NCBI GenBank assembly: GCA_905221605.1
Contig: CAJNDS010002612.1
Span: 575,436-639,435 of the forward strand
Origin: Symbiodinium natans
Taxonomy: Eukaryota; Sar; Dinophyceae; Suessiales; Symbiodiniaceae
DNA: 64,000 nucleotides
Direction: 5' to 3'
Position numbers and translations under genes: made by a program. The notes beneath the pieces were generated by a model. It was not told the origin of the DNA. It was given only the letters and a program-made list of their open reading frames with translations, and made no database searches. Numbering within the stretch: the stretch's first letter is position 1; each line of letters begins with the position of its first letter. This document shows, piece after piece, positions 54,774 to 64,000 of this stretch.

Positions 54774-54958
54774 CTTAGACCCTAAACCCTTAAACCCTTA
54801 AACCCTTAAACCCTTAAACCCTTAAACCCTTAAACCCTTAAACCCTTAAACCCTTAAACCCTTAAGCCCTTAAGCCCTTAAACCCTTAAACCCTTAAACC
54901 CTTAAACCCTTAAACCCTTAAACCCTTAAACCCTTAAACCCTTAAACCCTTAAACCCT
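54774..54958 (+). repeat. CCCTTAAA 8-bp variant array
   Basis: About 22 homogeneous units with an extra T, then ordinary CCCTAAA units. Confidence 0.9.
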
Positions 54959-54997
54959 AAACCCTAAACCCTAAACCCTAGGCTTGTTGAAGACAAG

Positions 54998-55070
54998 GAA
55001 GGGCCTGCGCTCCGTAGTTCCAAGGGAGGCCGCGCAGCACGGATTCTTTGCCTGAACCCATTTGCTTGCG
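54998..55070 (+). CDS. Candidate exon
   Basis: The acceptor GAAGACAAG|GAAGGG and a donor at the array edge, TTGCG|GTTTAGGG. The frame EGPALRSSKGGRAARILCLN is open over 73 nt. Unidentified. Confidence 0.45.
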
Positions 55071-55445
55071 GTTTAGGGTTTAGGGAGTTTAGAGTTTAGG
55101 GAGTTTAGGGTTTAGGGTTTAGGGAGTTTAGGGAGTTTAGGGTTTAGGGAGTTTAGGGCTTGGGTTTAGGGTTTAGGGTGAGTTTTGGCTTCACCGAAAG
55201 GAAGTTACATGGTCCCTTAATACGGTCCCTTACTTTCTTTAAAGGGTTCTGAAGTTTGCGCGCTTGGGTTTTATAGGGTATATATAAGGAGTATACAAGG
55301 CATTTAAGGGCCCATATGGAACTACCCGAGCCTAGAGCTTGGGGCATCAAGGGTTTTGGTTTCCTTTGAAGCCCATTAAACCCAAAAGGGCGCCCTGTCT
55401 TCAGGTGTTTGAGAGTAACCAGAATCTTCTTTCCGTCGGGCACAG

Positions 55446-55551
55446 AAATCCCCGCTGAGGCTCCCCAACCCCCCCGGAGAAGGGCACGTCTGCCGGCTGT
55501 GGACCCAAGGAAACAGTGCGCGCTTTCGGGCGTTTTTTCTCCTGCATACAG
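55446..55551 (+). CDS. Candidate exon
   Basis: The acceptor CGTCGGGCACAG|AAATCC. Two frames are open for more than 100 nt (PGEGHVCRLWTQGNSARF or AEAPQPPRRRARLPAVDP). A minus-strand ORF also overlaps. The frame is undecided. Confidence 0.3.
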
Positions 55552-56169
55552 GGTTCGGGGATGAAGGGCTACGCTGGGTAGGACCTTGTGATCTCATAGC
55601 CCTAAACCCTAAACCCCAAAACCCTAAACCCTAAACTCCTAAGCCCTAAACCCCTAAACCCCTAAACCCCTAAACCCCTAAACCCTAAACTCCTAAGCCC
55701 GAAACCTCTAACCCCCTAAACCCTGTAAGGTCCAAGATGGTCATAGGCGAGATCTTTGCGGACCGACGTAGTGGGTTGGAGGGCTGCAGGGTTTAAAGCT
55801 TAGAGTCGTACTTGGGGAGATGGGGCTTCCATAAGGACTTGGGTTTAGGGTTTAGTGTTTCGAGTTTTAGGGTTTAGGGGTTGGGGTTTGGGGGGATGAG
55901 GGGACCACTGGTTCTGCTTGAGGAAGCGAGCTTACTTGCCTTCCACTGGCTTCTAAACCCTAATCCCTAATCCTTAAACCCCTAAACCCCAAACCCTAAA
56001 ACCTAAACCCCAAACCCCAAACCCTAAACCCTAAACCCTAAACCCTAAACCCTAAACCCTAAACCCCTCTACCCCAAACCCTTGCTTTGGGTTGAGGGCT
56101 TAGTGCTTTGGGGTGCATTTGCAAGTTCCAAACCCAAATAGAACCTGTGTCTTCAACAGGTTCTCTCCT

Positions 56170-56207
56170 ACAGACAGAGGAGAACCCGCTATAACTTTAC
56201 AGATACA

Positions 56208-56241
<34 letters not shown>

Positions 56242-56262
56242 CATATATAAAGGCAAGGCACG
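56170..56262. repeat. (TA)n microsatellite
   Basis: ATATATATACATATATATA-type repeat with no coding signal. Confidence 0.85.
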
Positions 56263-56820
56263 CGCGCTTTTTAATTGTGGAATTTGGCTTTTCTTCACTC
56301 GCCAAACAATCAAGATCTTCGTATGCGGCCACATTAATATGAAACATGCGGACCGATCATATAATTAGTTCTTTCATCGGGCTTACTAAGTTATAGATAA
56401 CAAAGCCCGTAAAGATAATAGGATAATGAATGTGTGAACAATGTGCACACGCCATTAAAAAGATTGTATACACGTGCTCTGTTACTTAGTTTAATGCAGG
56501 CGGTGTGTTCGGCTGTACATTCGCTCATTCTGTCTCCGATTATAATAAGTGAAGAATGAGAGCTCGCGAATTGAATGCGCAAGCGAAATAAAGATGATGA
56601 ATGTAGCGCTTGAAATGCAATAAGTTGCACGGCCGCAAGGCCCGAGTAAGGCCCGAGTTTGGCAAATCGAACAGGGAGAAAAATTGGTCGTCTTGTTGCA
56701 AAGAGATTCCTGCGCTCGAATGCATTATGTATTACGGAAGACCGTCCTTACCATTGCCTGAATCTTTCCAAGGTTGGTTTTTGGATGTTGCATTAATGTG
56801 GAAGGGGGTTAAGAGTTTAG
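56263..56820. other. AT-rich unique island of different composition
   Basis: About 560 bp at near 40 percent GC with no telomere-type units, unlike everything around it. Short ORFs occur on both strands without recognisable motifs. It could be an insertion from elsewhere (organelle or transposon remnant). Nothing was identified. Confidence 0.4.
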
Positions 56821-56831
56821 GGTCATTACCA

Positions 56832-56860
56832 CCCCCCCCCCCCCCCCCCCCCCCCCCCCC
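56832..56860 (+). repeat. Poly-C tract (29 C)
   Basis: An uninterrupted C run. Similar but shorter runs are at 18657, 18847, 36019 and, as G runs, 24668, 48318 and 58989. Confidence 0.95.
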
Positions 56861-57106
56861 GACCCCTGCCCAAAAAGAAGGCCCAAAGAACCAAGGCCTT
56901 ATATGGTGCTGCTTATGATCTTAGGTGTTTTAGGGTCCTCCGCTCCCTAAGTGCCTTCTAAACCCTAAACTAAACCCCTAAAAACCTAAACCCTAAACCC
57001 TAATCCCTAAAACCCTAATTCCCTAAACCCTAAACCCTAAACCCTAACACCCTGCAACCCTAAAAGCCTATTAGGATCCCCCATATTTCAAATCTAGTGG
57101 ACGAAG

Positions 57107-57174
57107 GTCGCAAAGTGCAGGAGACGCGGAAGCCGCGCAAACTCAAGCGCAGTGCTGGCTCCTTCGGGCCTTAA
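57107..57174 (+). CDS. Candidate terminal exon, basic tail
   Basis: The acceptor GTGGACGAAG|GTCGCA. The frame RKVQETRKPRKLKRSAGSFG ends at TAA 57172-57174; another frame (AGDAEAAQTQAQCWLLRAL) is also open. Undecided. Confidence 0.35.
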
Positions 57175-58150
57175 AGGGCTCTACGGGGTTTAGGGGTGTA
57201 GGGTTTAGGGTTTTCGGGTTTAGGGTTGTTAGGGTTAGGTTTAGGTTTAGGGTTTTAGGGTTTTAGGGGTCAGGGTTTAGGGTTCAGGGTTTAGGGTTTA
57301 GGGTTTAGGGTTTAGGGTTTCGGGTTCCCCAAGACTTCTAGAAAACTAGGGGCTCCGAACGCCCCTTCAAATCCCGCCCTTAAACCGAAGCCCCAAACCC
57401 GCTCGGCCTTCTTGTAGGAGCGCCGTTGGCAACCCCCTTTCCTGTGCTTGGGATCTCTAAAGGTCACAACCACACCCAACATGGGTACTCTTCCGAGATA
57501 TGCATTGCCAGTACCAACCAAGTCCCTGCGCCACAAACCGTGAGTAACCCTAAATCCGAAATCCCCTACAAACCCTAAACCCTAAACCTAAACCCCTAAA
57601 ACAGAAATTCCCCCAAGCCCAAAACCACACTGAACCTAAATCCTAAATCCCAAACCCCAAAAACCCCCAGAAAACACTAAATCCCCAAATCCTAGCCCTA
57701 AAATACGGAACCTAAACCTTAAACCATTAAACCCGAAAACCTAAACCCTGCAAGCCATAAACGCGACGAAGAGGGATCGGGATTGGGTTGGATAACAGCC
57801 TTGCCCACTCGAGAGACGGCTGGCGGTTGAGGCCTGGGTTCAGGGTTAGGTTTAGGTTTGGGTTTTGGGTTCTGGGTGTTTGGGTTAAGGGTTTTAGGGT
57901 TTAGGGTTGCACATTAGGTTTTTCAGGGTTTGGACTCCCTAACCACGACTCTTCTACATGCAAGAAGCTCCGACAACACAGGCATAAACTACTGTTGTTT
58001 TGCCTTCTTTTGCGAAGGTCGGGGTAACCGATGAGCCCTCATAAACGAGGCTCGATGAGGCCCTCTTTCAGCTTTGTTTTTGGGTTAGGGTTGTACTGAG
58101 CTCTTCAAAACAACGTGATGTATTCTGACGCAACTGCTGTCTTTCCGCAG

Positions 58151-58203
58151 GGTGTGAAGGGCCAGACCCAATCCCTAGGCTGTTTTGCGGCACCAAAGCC
58201 CCC
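58151..58203 (+). CDS. Candidate exon
   Basis: The strong acceptor GCTGTCTTTCCGCAG|GGTGTG; the frame GVKGQTQSLGCFAAPKPP is open. The donor is not resolved. Confidence 0.35.
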
Positions 58204-58699
58204 TAAAACCCTAACCATAAACCTCGAAACCCTAACCCTAAACCCTAAACTCTAAACCCTGAAATCTAAACCCTACAGAGGAGGGGTTTGGGGTCGCATG
58301 AGCAATGAACCGCTGGGGGGCTTTAAAGCGTCAAGTTTCGGGGTGTTTGGGTTGAGGAGCCCACCCTCAAAAACCCTCAACCCCTAAACCCCAAACCCTA
58401 AACCCTAAACCCTCTCGGACACTCGGACACCCTTAACCCCCCAACGCCCCTAAAACTTCTAATACATAAATTTCTCAAGTTCCCAAAAACCCTAAACTCC
58501 TAAAATCACCCAAAACCCTTAGTAAATCCTACCCCCTGATTTCCCAGACCTAAACGCCGAACCCAAAGCCCCTAAATTCCGAAAAAACCCGAAAAACCTG
58601 AGTTTCCTTCCTCCTAAACCCCTAAACCCTAAACACTAAACCTAAACCTAAAACATAAAACCCTAAACCCTAAACCCTAAACCCTGAAACACTCGAGAG

Positions 58700-58765
58700 A
58701 AGACCCGGGAGCAGCTGGGCGCATACGCGGAGGAGCTGCCCTTCACGGTTGCGGAGGCGGAGAGG
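58700..58765 (+). CDS. Candidate exon, helical
   Basis: The acceptor CACTCGAGAG|AAGACC and the GT donor GAGAGG|GTTAGA. The frame TREQLGAYAEELPFTVAEAE is phase 0 on both sides and has strong coding bias. The family is not recognised. Confidence 0.5.
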
Positions 58766-59441
58766 GTTAGATTTTAGGGTCCAGGGTTTAGGGTTTCCGG
58801 GTTTAGGTCTAGGTTTACGGGTCAGGGTTTCCGGCTTAGGGATTGGGATTTAGGGTTTAGGGTTTAGGGTCTAGGGTTTAGGGTCTAGGGTTCAGGTTTA
58901 TGGGTGGGGAGTAGGTTTAGGGTCATGTTAAAGGCTAGAAGCCCTTGAGCACGAAAGCCTGCTTCTCGTGACACTTGCAGTCTGGCCTGGGGGGGGGGGG
59001 GTTTAGGGTTTAGGGTTTAGGTTTTAAGGGTTTAGGGTTAGGGTTTAGGGTAAAGGTATAGGTGTTCAAGGTTTATTACATCTTTGCTGGAGTCGTCGGC
59101 AAAGTTCGTGGTAACAGTTTTGAGTCCGTATGGTCTGATGTTTTAGGGAGACGGCCGAAGATTGCAAGGGGTTCCCAACAAAGAAAACTCCTTGAGTTGC
59201 AAAATTGAGCGATCGAGGGTTTAGGGTTAGGGTTTAAGGTTTAGGGTGGGTCCCGAGCATCAGAACGGGACTCACCACCACACTGAAGCACAGTGGGACA
59301 GAAGCCAACACCCCGAAACCAGGCCCTCTAAGCCCTAAAACCTCGGCACACCCTTCTAAAACCCTAAACCTAAACCTTGAGCCCTAACCCCTTAGGACCC
59401 CTTACCCTCATGCCAAAATCTTTTTTGTGTAAACCTGGCAG

Positions 59442-59499
59442 GCTCTGCTCCTCAGCCTCGCAGGGTTGCAAGCCCCTCAACGCGGCAATTCGGCAAATG
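59442..59499 (+). CDS. Candidate exon
   Basis: The acceptor AACCTGGCAG|GCTCTG; the frame ALLLSLAGLQAPQRGNSAN; GC donor AATG|GCGCCC, or a stop at 59508. Confidence 0.35.
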
Positions 59500-59665
59500 G
59501 CGCCCCCTAACACCTCCTCAAAGCCCTAAGCGTTACACATGAAACGTAGGGCTTATGGGTTTTAGGGTTTAGGGTTTTAGGGTTTAGGTTGGGGTTGAGG
59601 GCCACCCTGAACCCTTACACCCGAAAGGTGTAGGGCTGGGCCGAGCGAAAGCTAACTCTTGGCAG

Positions 59666-59728
59666 GTTGCTGTGCCGAGAGCTGGCGCGGGAAAGGCCCA
59701 GAGTGCGACGAAAGGTTGCGGAGGTGGG
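59666..59728 (+). CDS. Candidate exon
   Basis: The acceptor ACTCTTGGCAG|GTTGCT and the GT donor GGTGGG|GTAGGG. Frames LLCRELARERPRVRRKVAEV and VAVPRAGAGKAQSATKGC are both open. Undecided. Confidence 0.4.
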
Positions 59729-60310
59729 GTAGGGTTTAGGGGTTAGGGTTTAGGGCTTAGGGCTTAGGGATTAGGGCTTAGGGCCTTCGGCTTGGGGGTT
59801 TAGAGGGTTGAGGGCTTCAGGCTTTTGGGCGGGCTTATGCTTCAGGGCTTAGGCTACCCGAAGCCCGAAATGGTACAAGCCCTGAGCCCTACAAGCCCTA
59901 AATCCGAAAACCCATAGAGCATAGGCATCAGCGGTTTCTTTAAGTTCTTGGGAGAGGGCTACTTCAAATACGAAAGGCCTCCGCCCTAGAAGCCCTTCAG
60001 ACAAAGGCCCAAGCCTGCAGATCCCGATCACGCAGAAGGTGTTTGAGCCATTTCGCGGGCTTACCCTACACCCTGAAACCTACGGATTCCCTAGGCCTAG
60101 CCCGAAACTTTAAGGGGACCCCAAGCGCCATAGCCCTAATCCCCCCAAACCCTAAACCCAAAACCTAGAAACCTAAAACCCTAACCCCCAAGCCAAACCC
60201 TAACCCTAAACCCTAAACCCTAAAACCCTCAAACCCTAAACCCCAAACCCCAAACCGAAAACCCTTAAACCCTAAACCCTAAAACCCTAAACCCTGAATC
60301 GCCCTGGCAG

Positions 60311-60370
60311 GTCCGGCGGCCCACCAGGATTTCAGGCTGCGGCGGTATGGGGGCCGTGTGTGGTAGCACG
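60311..60370 (+). CDS. Candidate exon
   Basis: The acceptor CCCTGGCAG|GTCCGG and the GT donor AGCACG|GTAGGA. All three frames are largely open (for example GGPPGFQAAAVWGPCVVA). 60 nt. Confidence 0.35.
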
Positions 60371-61134
60371 GTAGGACCTTGAAAAACCCTAAACCATAAA
60401 CCCTAAACCTAAAAACCCTAAACCCAAACCCTAAACCTAAAACCTAAACCCTAAGCCCTAAGCCCGAAGCCCTAAGCCCTAAGCCCTTAAACCCTAACCC
60501 TAAACCCTAAACCCTAAACACAAACCCTAAAACTGAATGTTCATATTTAGTATTGCGTTTCGGGAGGATCATAGTCAGCTTGATTTTCCAGGGGGTTTAA
60601 GGGGGCACTAGTAGGGATAAGCTCTAAGAGTGTATCAGGCGCTCCGTACAGGGTTTTTCGGGGCTTATGGGGTGTACGGGTTTGCGTTGAGCGATGTCAA
60701 ATCATGGGGGGGTCTGGCTTTGGACGGATTATAAAGACATCGGCTGTACAGAGTTTGTGAGGGGTTTTTTAAAAAATAGGGTTACGGGGCTGTATAGGGC
60801 TCTATGGGGCTTATGTGTCTTTGGGCGGGTGTGTGCCTAAAACCCTAAAAACCCTAAAACCCTAAACCCTAAACCCTAAACCCTAAAACCACTAAACCTA
60901 AAACCCTAACCTCAGCCCCCCATGGGGCCTAAGCCCGTCGGGGTTTGTTTCATGAAGGGGGAGGGGTTTCACTAGGTGTGGACTGGCGACAAGTGGTACA
61001 AGGGTTTAAGGGTTGGAGCTTTAGTTTCTCGGGGTTTAGGGTTAGGGTTCTAGGGGTTTAGGGCAGGGCTTGTGGTTAGGTTTATGTTGTTGCGACGGCT
61101 TTCGGAAACTATGCGGTTTTTAACCCTCGCCAAG

Positions 61135-61207
61135 AGTGAGATCACCGCAGAAGCCTTAGCACATGCGAACGCGGGATGCAGCCCCTCAAGCCGCAAGCCA
61201 GCCAAAA
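61135..61207 (+). CDS. Candidate exon
   Basis: The acceptor CCTCGCCAAG|AGTGAG; the frame SEITAEALAHANAGCSPSSR continues to KPAK. An upstream open frame (61072 on) could extend it. Unidentified. Confidence 0.35.
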
Positions 61208-61799
61208 CCCCCAGGAACCCCCCCACCTCGACAACCCCCAAGCCTCTAAACCCCTGGATCCTAATTCCCGAACCCTAACCCCTGCCGTTCCCTAACCCAC
61301 CAAACACTGCCGAAACCCGAAAACCGAAAACCCTGAACCTTACAACCTTAGGATTCCGCTACCCCCGAGCCCCACCCCATGCCGCCATGCCGGCCGCTTC
61401 CTTCCGACTGCGGCACATCTTTCAAACCGCTGCTGGGCCAAACTTGGCGGGCCATGAAATTTGTATGAATTGGGTTATAGGGTCATGGGGTGTTTATACG
61501 GGGGGTCTGTAACGGTAAATGCGGGCTTTAGAGTAAGGCTTATAGGAAATATGGTAGACGTACCGGGCTCGTATAGAGAGGGTCGACTTGCATAGGGTTA
61601 GCCTGCCCATTGCTGATCCCGTTGGTTTGGTGGCGATGGAGGGTGGGGAGGCGACTTAGACAAGCCTATGACTTTTTAGGGTTTAGGTAGGGTTAGGGTT
61701 TAGGGTTGAGGGTTTTTAGGGTTTAGGAGTCAGAGTTTTGGCGAAGGCGATTTTGGGGTGTATGGCGCCCCAAAAATACCCCGCAACTGCCTTTCGATC

Positions 61800-61830
61800 A
61801 TGGGCGACTGGGACTTCTTTTTGGCTCCGG
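61800..61830 (+). CDS. Candidate first exon of a new gene
   Basis: ATG at 61800 opens MGDWDFFLAP and ends at a near-consensus donor, CCGG|GTACGT, in phase 1. The next acceptor (61893) is phase-compatible. Confidence 0.4.
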
Positions 61831-61893
61831 GTACGTAGGTAGGGTGGGGGTAGCAGAGGATTCTGACGACGAATCAGGGCGCTCTCATTGCAG

Positions 61894-61928
61894 CTGTGCC
61901 CGTGAAAACCCTTGCAGTTTCACGATAC
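61894..61928 (+). CDS. Candidate second exon
   Basis: The acceptor TCATTGCAG|CTGTGC and the donor CGATAC|GTTAAG. Joined to 61800-61830, the frame continues VPVKTLAVSRY. Unidentified. Confidence 0.4.
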
Positions 61929-62165
61929 GTTAAGCGCTCGAACCTCCCAAACCTCCCCAAAACCCGTAGGTCCCTCAGACCCGAAACACCCAAACCCCCA
62001 AGCCATGAGCCTAAACAAGGCTTTGGTGCGATCCAACTCACAACGCCCATTAGGCCCCTGTTTAGGGCTACTTGGAATTCAGTCCCCTGCGATGTATGAA
62101 GCAATCAGGGTGTAGGATATCCTTGTTTCCCTTGGGTTTAGGGTGTAGGGGTATTGTTCCAACAG

Positions 62166-62240
62166 CCCAAGGGTTCGCCGCAAACCCCCGGCTGGGGAGG
62201 CCGGGACTAGATGAGGGAACTGGGGGCCTTTCAGTCCCCA
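62166..62240 (+). CDS. Candidate exon
   Basis: The acceptor TTGTTCCAACAG|CCCAAG; the frame QGFAANPRLGRPGLDEGTGG is open. The donor is not resolved. Confidence 0.25.
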
Positions 62241-62289
62241 AATGCGTCCCACCTAAAGGCAAACACAGCCTAAACCCCGAACCCTAAAA

Positions 62290-62820
62290 GCCCACTGCAC
62301 ATAACCCCGAAAGTGTGCTACCCTAGCCCATTTTAAGGGGCCAATTAACCCTTTAACCCTGAACACCAAAGCAACTAAACTCTCCTTCTAAAACCCTACA
62401 ATTGTATTGATACTCGGTTAATGAGATCACTTCTTGGGAGAATGCTTGCCAACTGGTGGGTTTAGGGCACAGGGGTAGCCGCACTATGACTGGTTCAAAC
62501 TTCAAAAGGGTTACTAGTAGAAATCGCAGTAGATATTCCAAGACCCTAAAGTCTCCTCTTTTCGGTATAGAAGAGCCCCGAATAACATACTGTACATTCG
62601 CAGGTATATAAGTCCTCAAGACCTTGTTGTGAGTTAACCTGGCAAACGCTAGCAGCGAGTCCTAGGTAGTAGCTTCGAAGGTGCATCCGTGGCTATTGCC
62701 TGGGCGGGTCGTCCCGACGCTGTATAACGGGGACATAGTCTTCTCTTGGGTTGAGACGCCCCAAAAACACAAAGAGTACGTTCAGTCTTAAGCAAATAAT
62801 CCATAAAAACCGAAAGCACT
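62290..62820. other. Unique spacer
   Basis: Mostly non-telomeric sequence with minus-strand ORFs (62353-62619, 62649-62897) that lack motifs and splice bounds. No gene is called. Confidence 0.3.
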
Positions 62821-63226
62821 AAACCTAAACCCTGAACCCTAACCCTAAACCCTAAATAGAAAAGAACATGGCCAAACCGTGAGCGGCTCATCGGCAAAGC
62901 TGCAAGCGCCCAACTTTCCGAAAACCGTGGTATCTTGATGTTGCTCGGGCGCAGGGCAAGCGCCCTAAACTCTAAAAAAACTGAACCCTAAACCCTGAAC
63001 AATATCCTAAACCTCTTAAACCCTTAACCAAAGGCACTCCGCACACCGTCGATCTCTAATCCTAAGCACCCCCCCCACCCCCCCTCCAATCCACACGTAG
63101 GATTAGCTGGCAAGCGACCCTAGTACTCGCCCCGACCTAACCTGAAGCCCCAAAAACCCTTAAACCCTAAACCCCAACCCTAAACCCTAAACCGTCCAAA
63201 GTCCTCAAATTGTCCAGCGCTTGCAG

Positions 63227-63287
63227 GCGTCGAGCCCTGGCTTCGCGCGTTTGGCTGGCTCCCGACGGGAGGAGATGTTACGGCTTA
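63227..63287 (+). CDS. Candidate exon
   Basis: The acceptor CCAGCGCTTGCAG|GCGTCG; all three frames are open (for example SSPGFARLAGSRREEMLR). Undecided. Confidence 0.3.
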
Positions 63288-63626
63288 GGGCTTAGGGTTT
63301 AGGTTGTTTGGGGTGTGGGCTTAGGGCTTAGGGGTTAGGGGTTAGGTGTTTGTAGGGTGTAGGTTTAGGTTTAGGGTTTAGGGTTTGGAGTCCGGATTAA
63401 GGTTCAGGGGTGAGGGTTCTTAATGGGCTTATCGTTGAGTAGTCTGGGGTTGGTGTTTAGGGTCTCAGGTATAGGCTTTGAGCCCACACTCTCAAACCCT
63501 TCGCCTTAAGCCAACCCTAAGCCTAAAGCCCTAAAACCTAAGCCCCTAAACCTAAACCCTAAACCCCTAAACCCTAAACCCTAAACCATAACCCTAAACC
63601 AACAACCTGAAAACCCCTGAGATCAG

Positions 63627-63690
63627 GCTGAGGACAGCCGAAGCGAAACGCCAAGTTGGTCAAAGAGGCTGAACAGCATGACTGAGCCCG
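63627..63690 (+). CDS. Candidate exon
   Basis: The acceptor TGAGATCAG|GCTGAG; the frame AEDSRSETPSWSKRLNSMTE is open and hydrophilic. The donor is not resolved. Confidence 0.3.
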
Positions 63691-64000
63691 AAACCCTAAA
63701 CCTAAACCCTAAACCACCTAAACCCAAAACCTAAACCCTAAACCCTCAACCCTAAACCCTAAACCCTAAAACCCTAAAACCCTAACCCAAACCAAGAACT
63801 AAGCCCTAACCTAAGCCCTAAGGGCCCCTAAGACCTAAGCCCAGAGCCCTAAACCCTAAACCCAAAAAAACCCTAAAACCTAAACCAACACCATCGAGCT
63901 CAGGGTTTCTAGGGAATCGTTAGGTGAGGGCCTTTAGTTGACTTTCAAGCCCTTAGGGGGCGTTAAGGGCTTGGGGGTTTTAGGGGTTTGGTTTAGGGTT

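Noticed and set aside
58022-58075. A hammerhead ribozyme, because of CGATGAGCCC...AAACGAGGC.
   Set aside because: The conserved CUGAUGA and GAAA core bases are not present in the needed arrangement.
1-64000. tRNA, rRNA, CRISPR arrays or bacterial operons.
   Set aside because: None could be recognised by eye, and the spliced genes and repeats show eukaryotic nuclear DNA.

Overview
The window looks like dinoflagellate nuclear DNA. Three observations support this. (1) Candidate introns use GT, GC and GA donors, and most acceptors are followed by G (AG|G), a known dinoflagellate habit. (2) A 22-nt stretch at 11239-11260 matches the dinoflagellate spliced leader at 19 of 22 positions, as expected of a decayed leader relic in a reinserted cDNA. 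(3) TTTAGGG/CCCTAAA telomere-type repeats, known from dinoflagellate telomeres, occur throughout. No species is claimed. All calls come from reading the sequence; no search or alignment was run.

Layout. 1-3900: short telomere-type arrays, two small hairpin elements, a 16-bp minisatellite and about 2.6 kb of AT-rich simple sequence, ending in a 100-N gap (3901-4000). 4001-10094: a spliced but damaged DNA transposon gene encoding a papain-like cysteine protease region, a C2H2 zinc finger and a DDE-type transposase. 10095-11680: non-coding, with the leader relic. 11.7-18.9 kb: telomere-type arrays, a 1.55-kb tandem duplication and a few candidate mini-exons. About 20.25-41.5 kb: a ubiquitin-specific protease (USP) gene on the + strand, split into about 18 exons of roughly 20-120 nt, separated by introns made largely of telomere-type repeats and small hairpin elements. 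A DXO/RAI1-like ORF (36708-37868) lies inside one USP intron. 42.3-44.9 kb: a 2.57-kb foldback element flanked by an 8-bp direct repeat. 44.9-45.2 kb: a TC tract. 48.4-51.83 kb: candidate exons of a second gene ending in a SEC-C zinc motif. 52-64 kb: further telomere-type arrays with scattered candidate exons and one plausible gene start at 61800.

Main message. The TTTAGGG-like arrays are mostly intron and intergenic filler between tiny exons, not a chromosome end. In the + orientation the repeat carries a donor (GG|GTTTAGGG) and an acceptor (TTTAG|G), and several exon ends sit exactly at an array edge. One hairpin element at 35.7 kb carries exactly four CCCTAAA units in one arm and none in the other, so it records an insertion of telomere repeat at an internal site. 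Exons outside the USP, DXO-like, SEC-C and transposon calls are low-confidence and no function is assigned to them.
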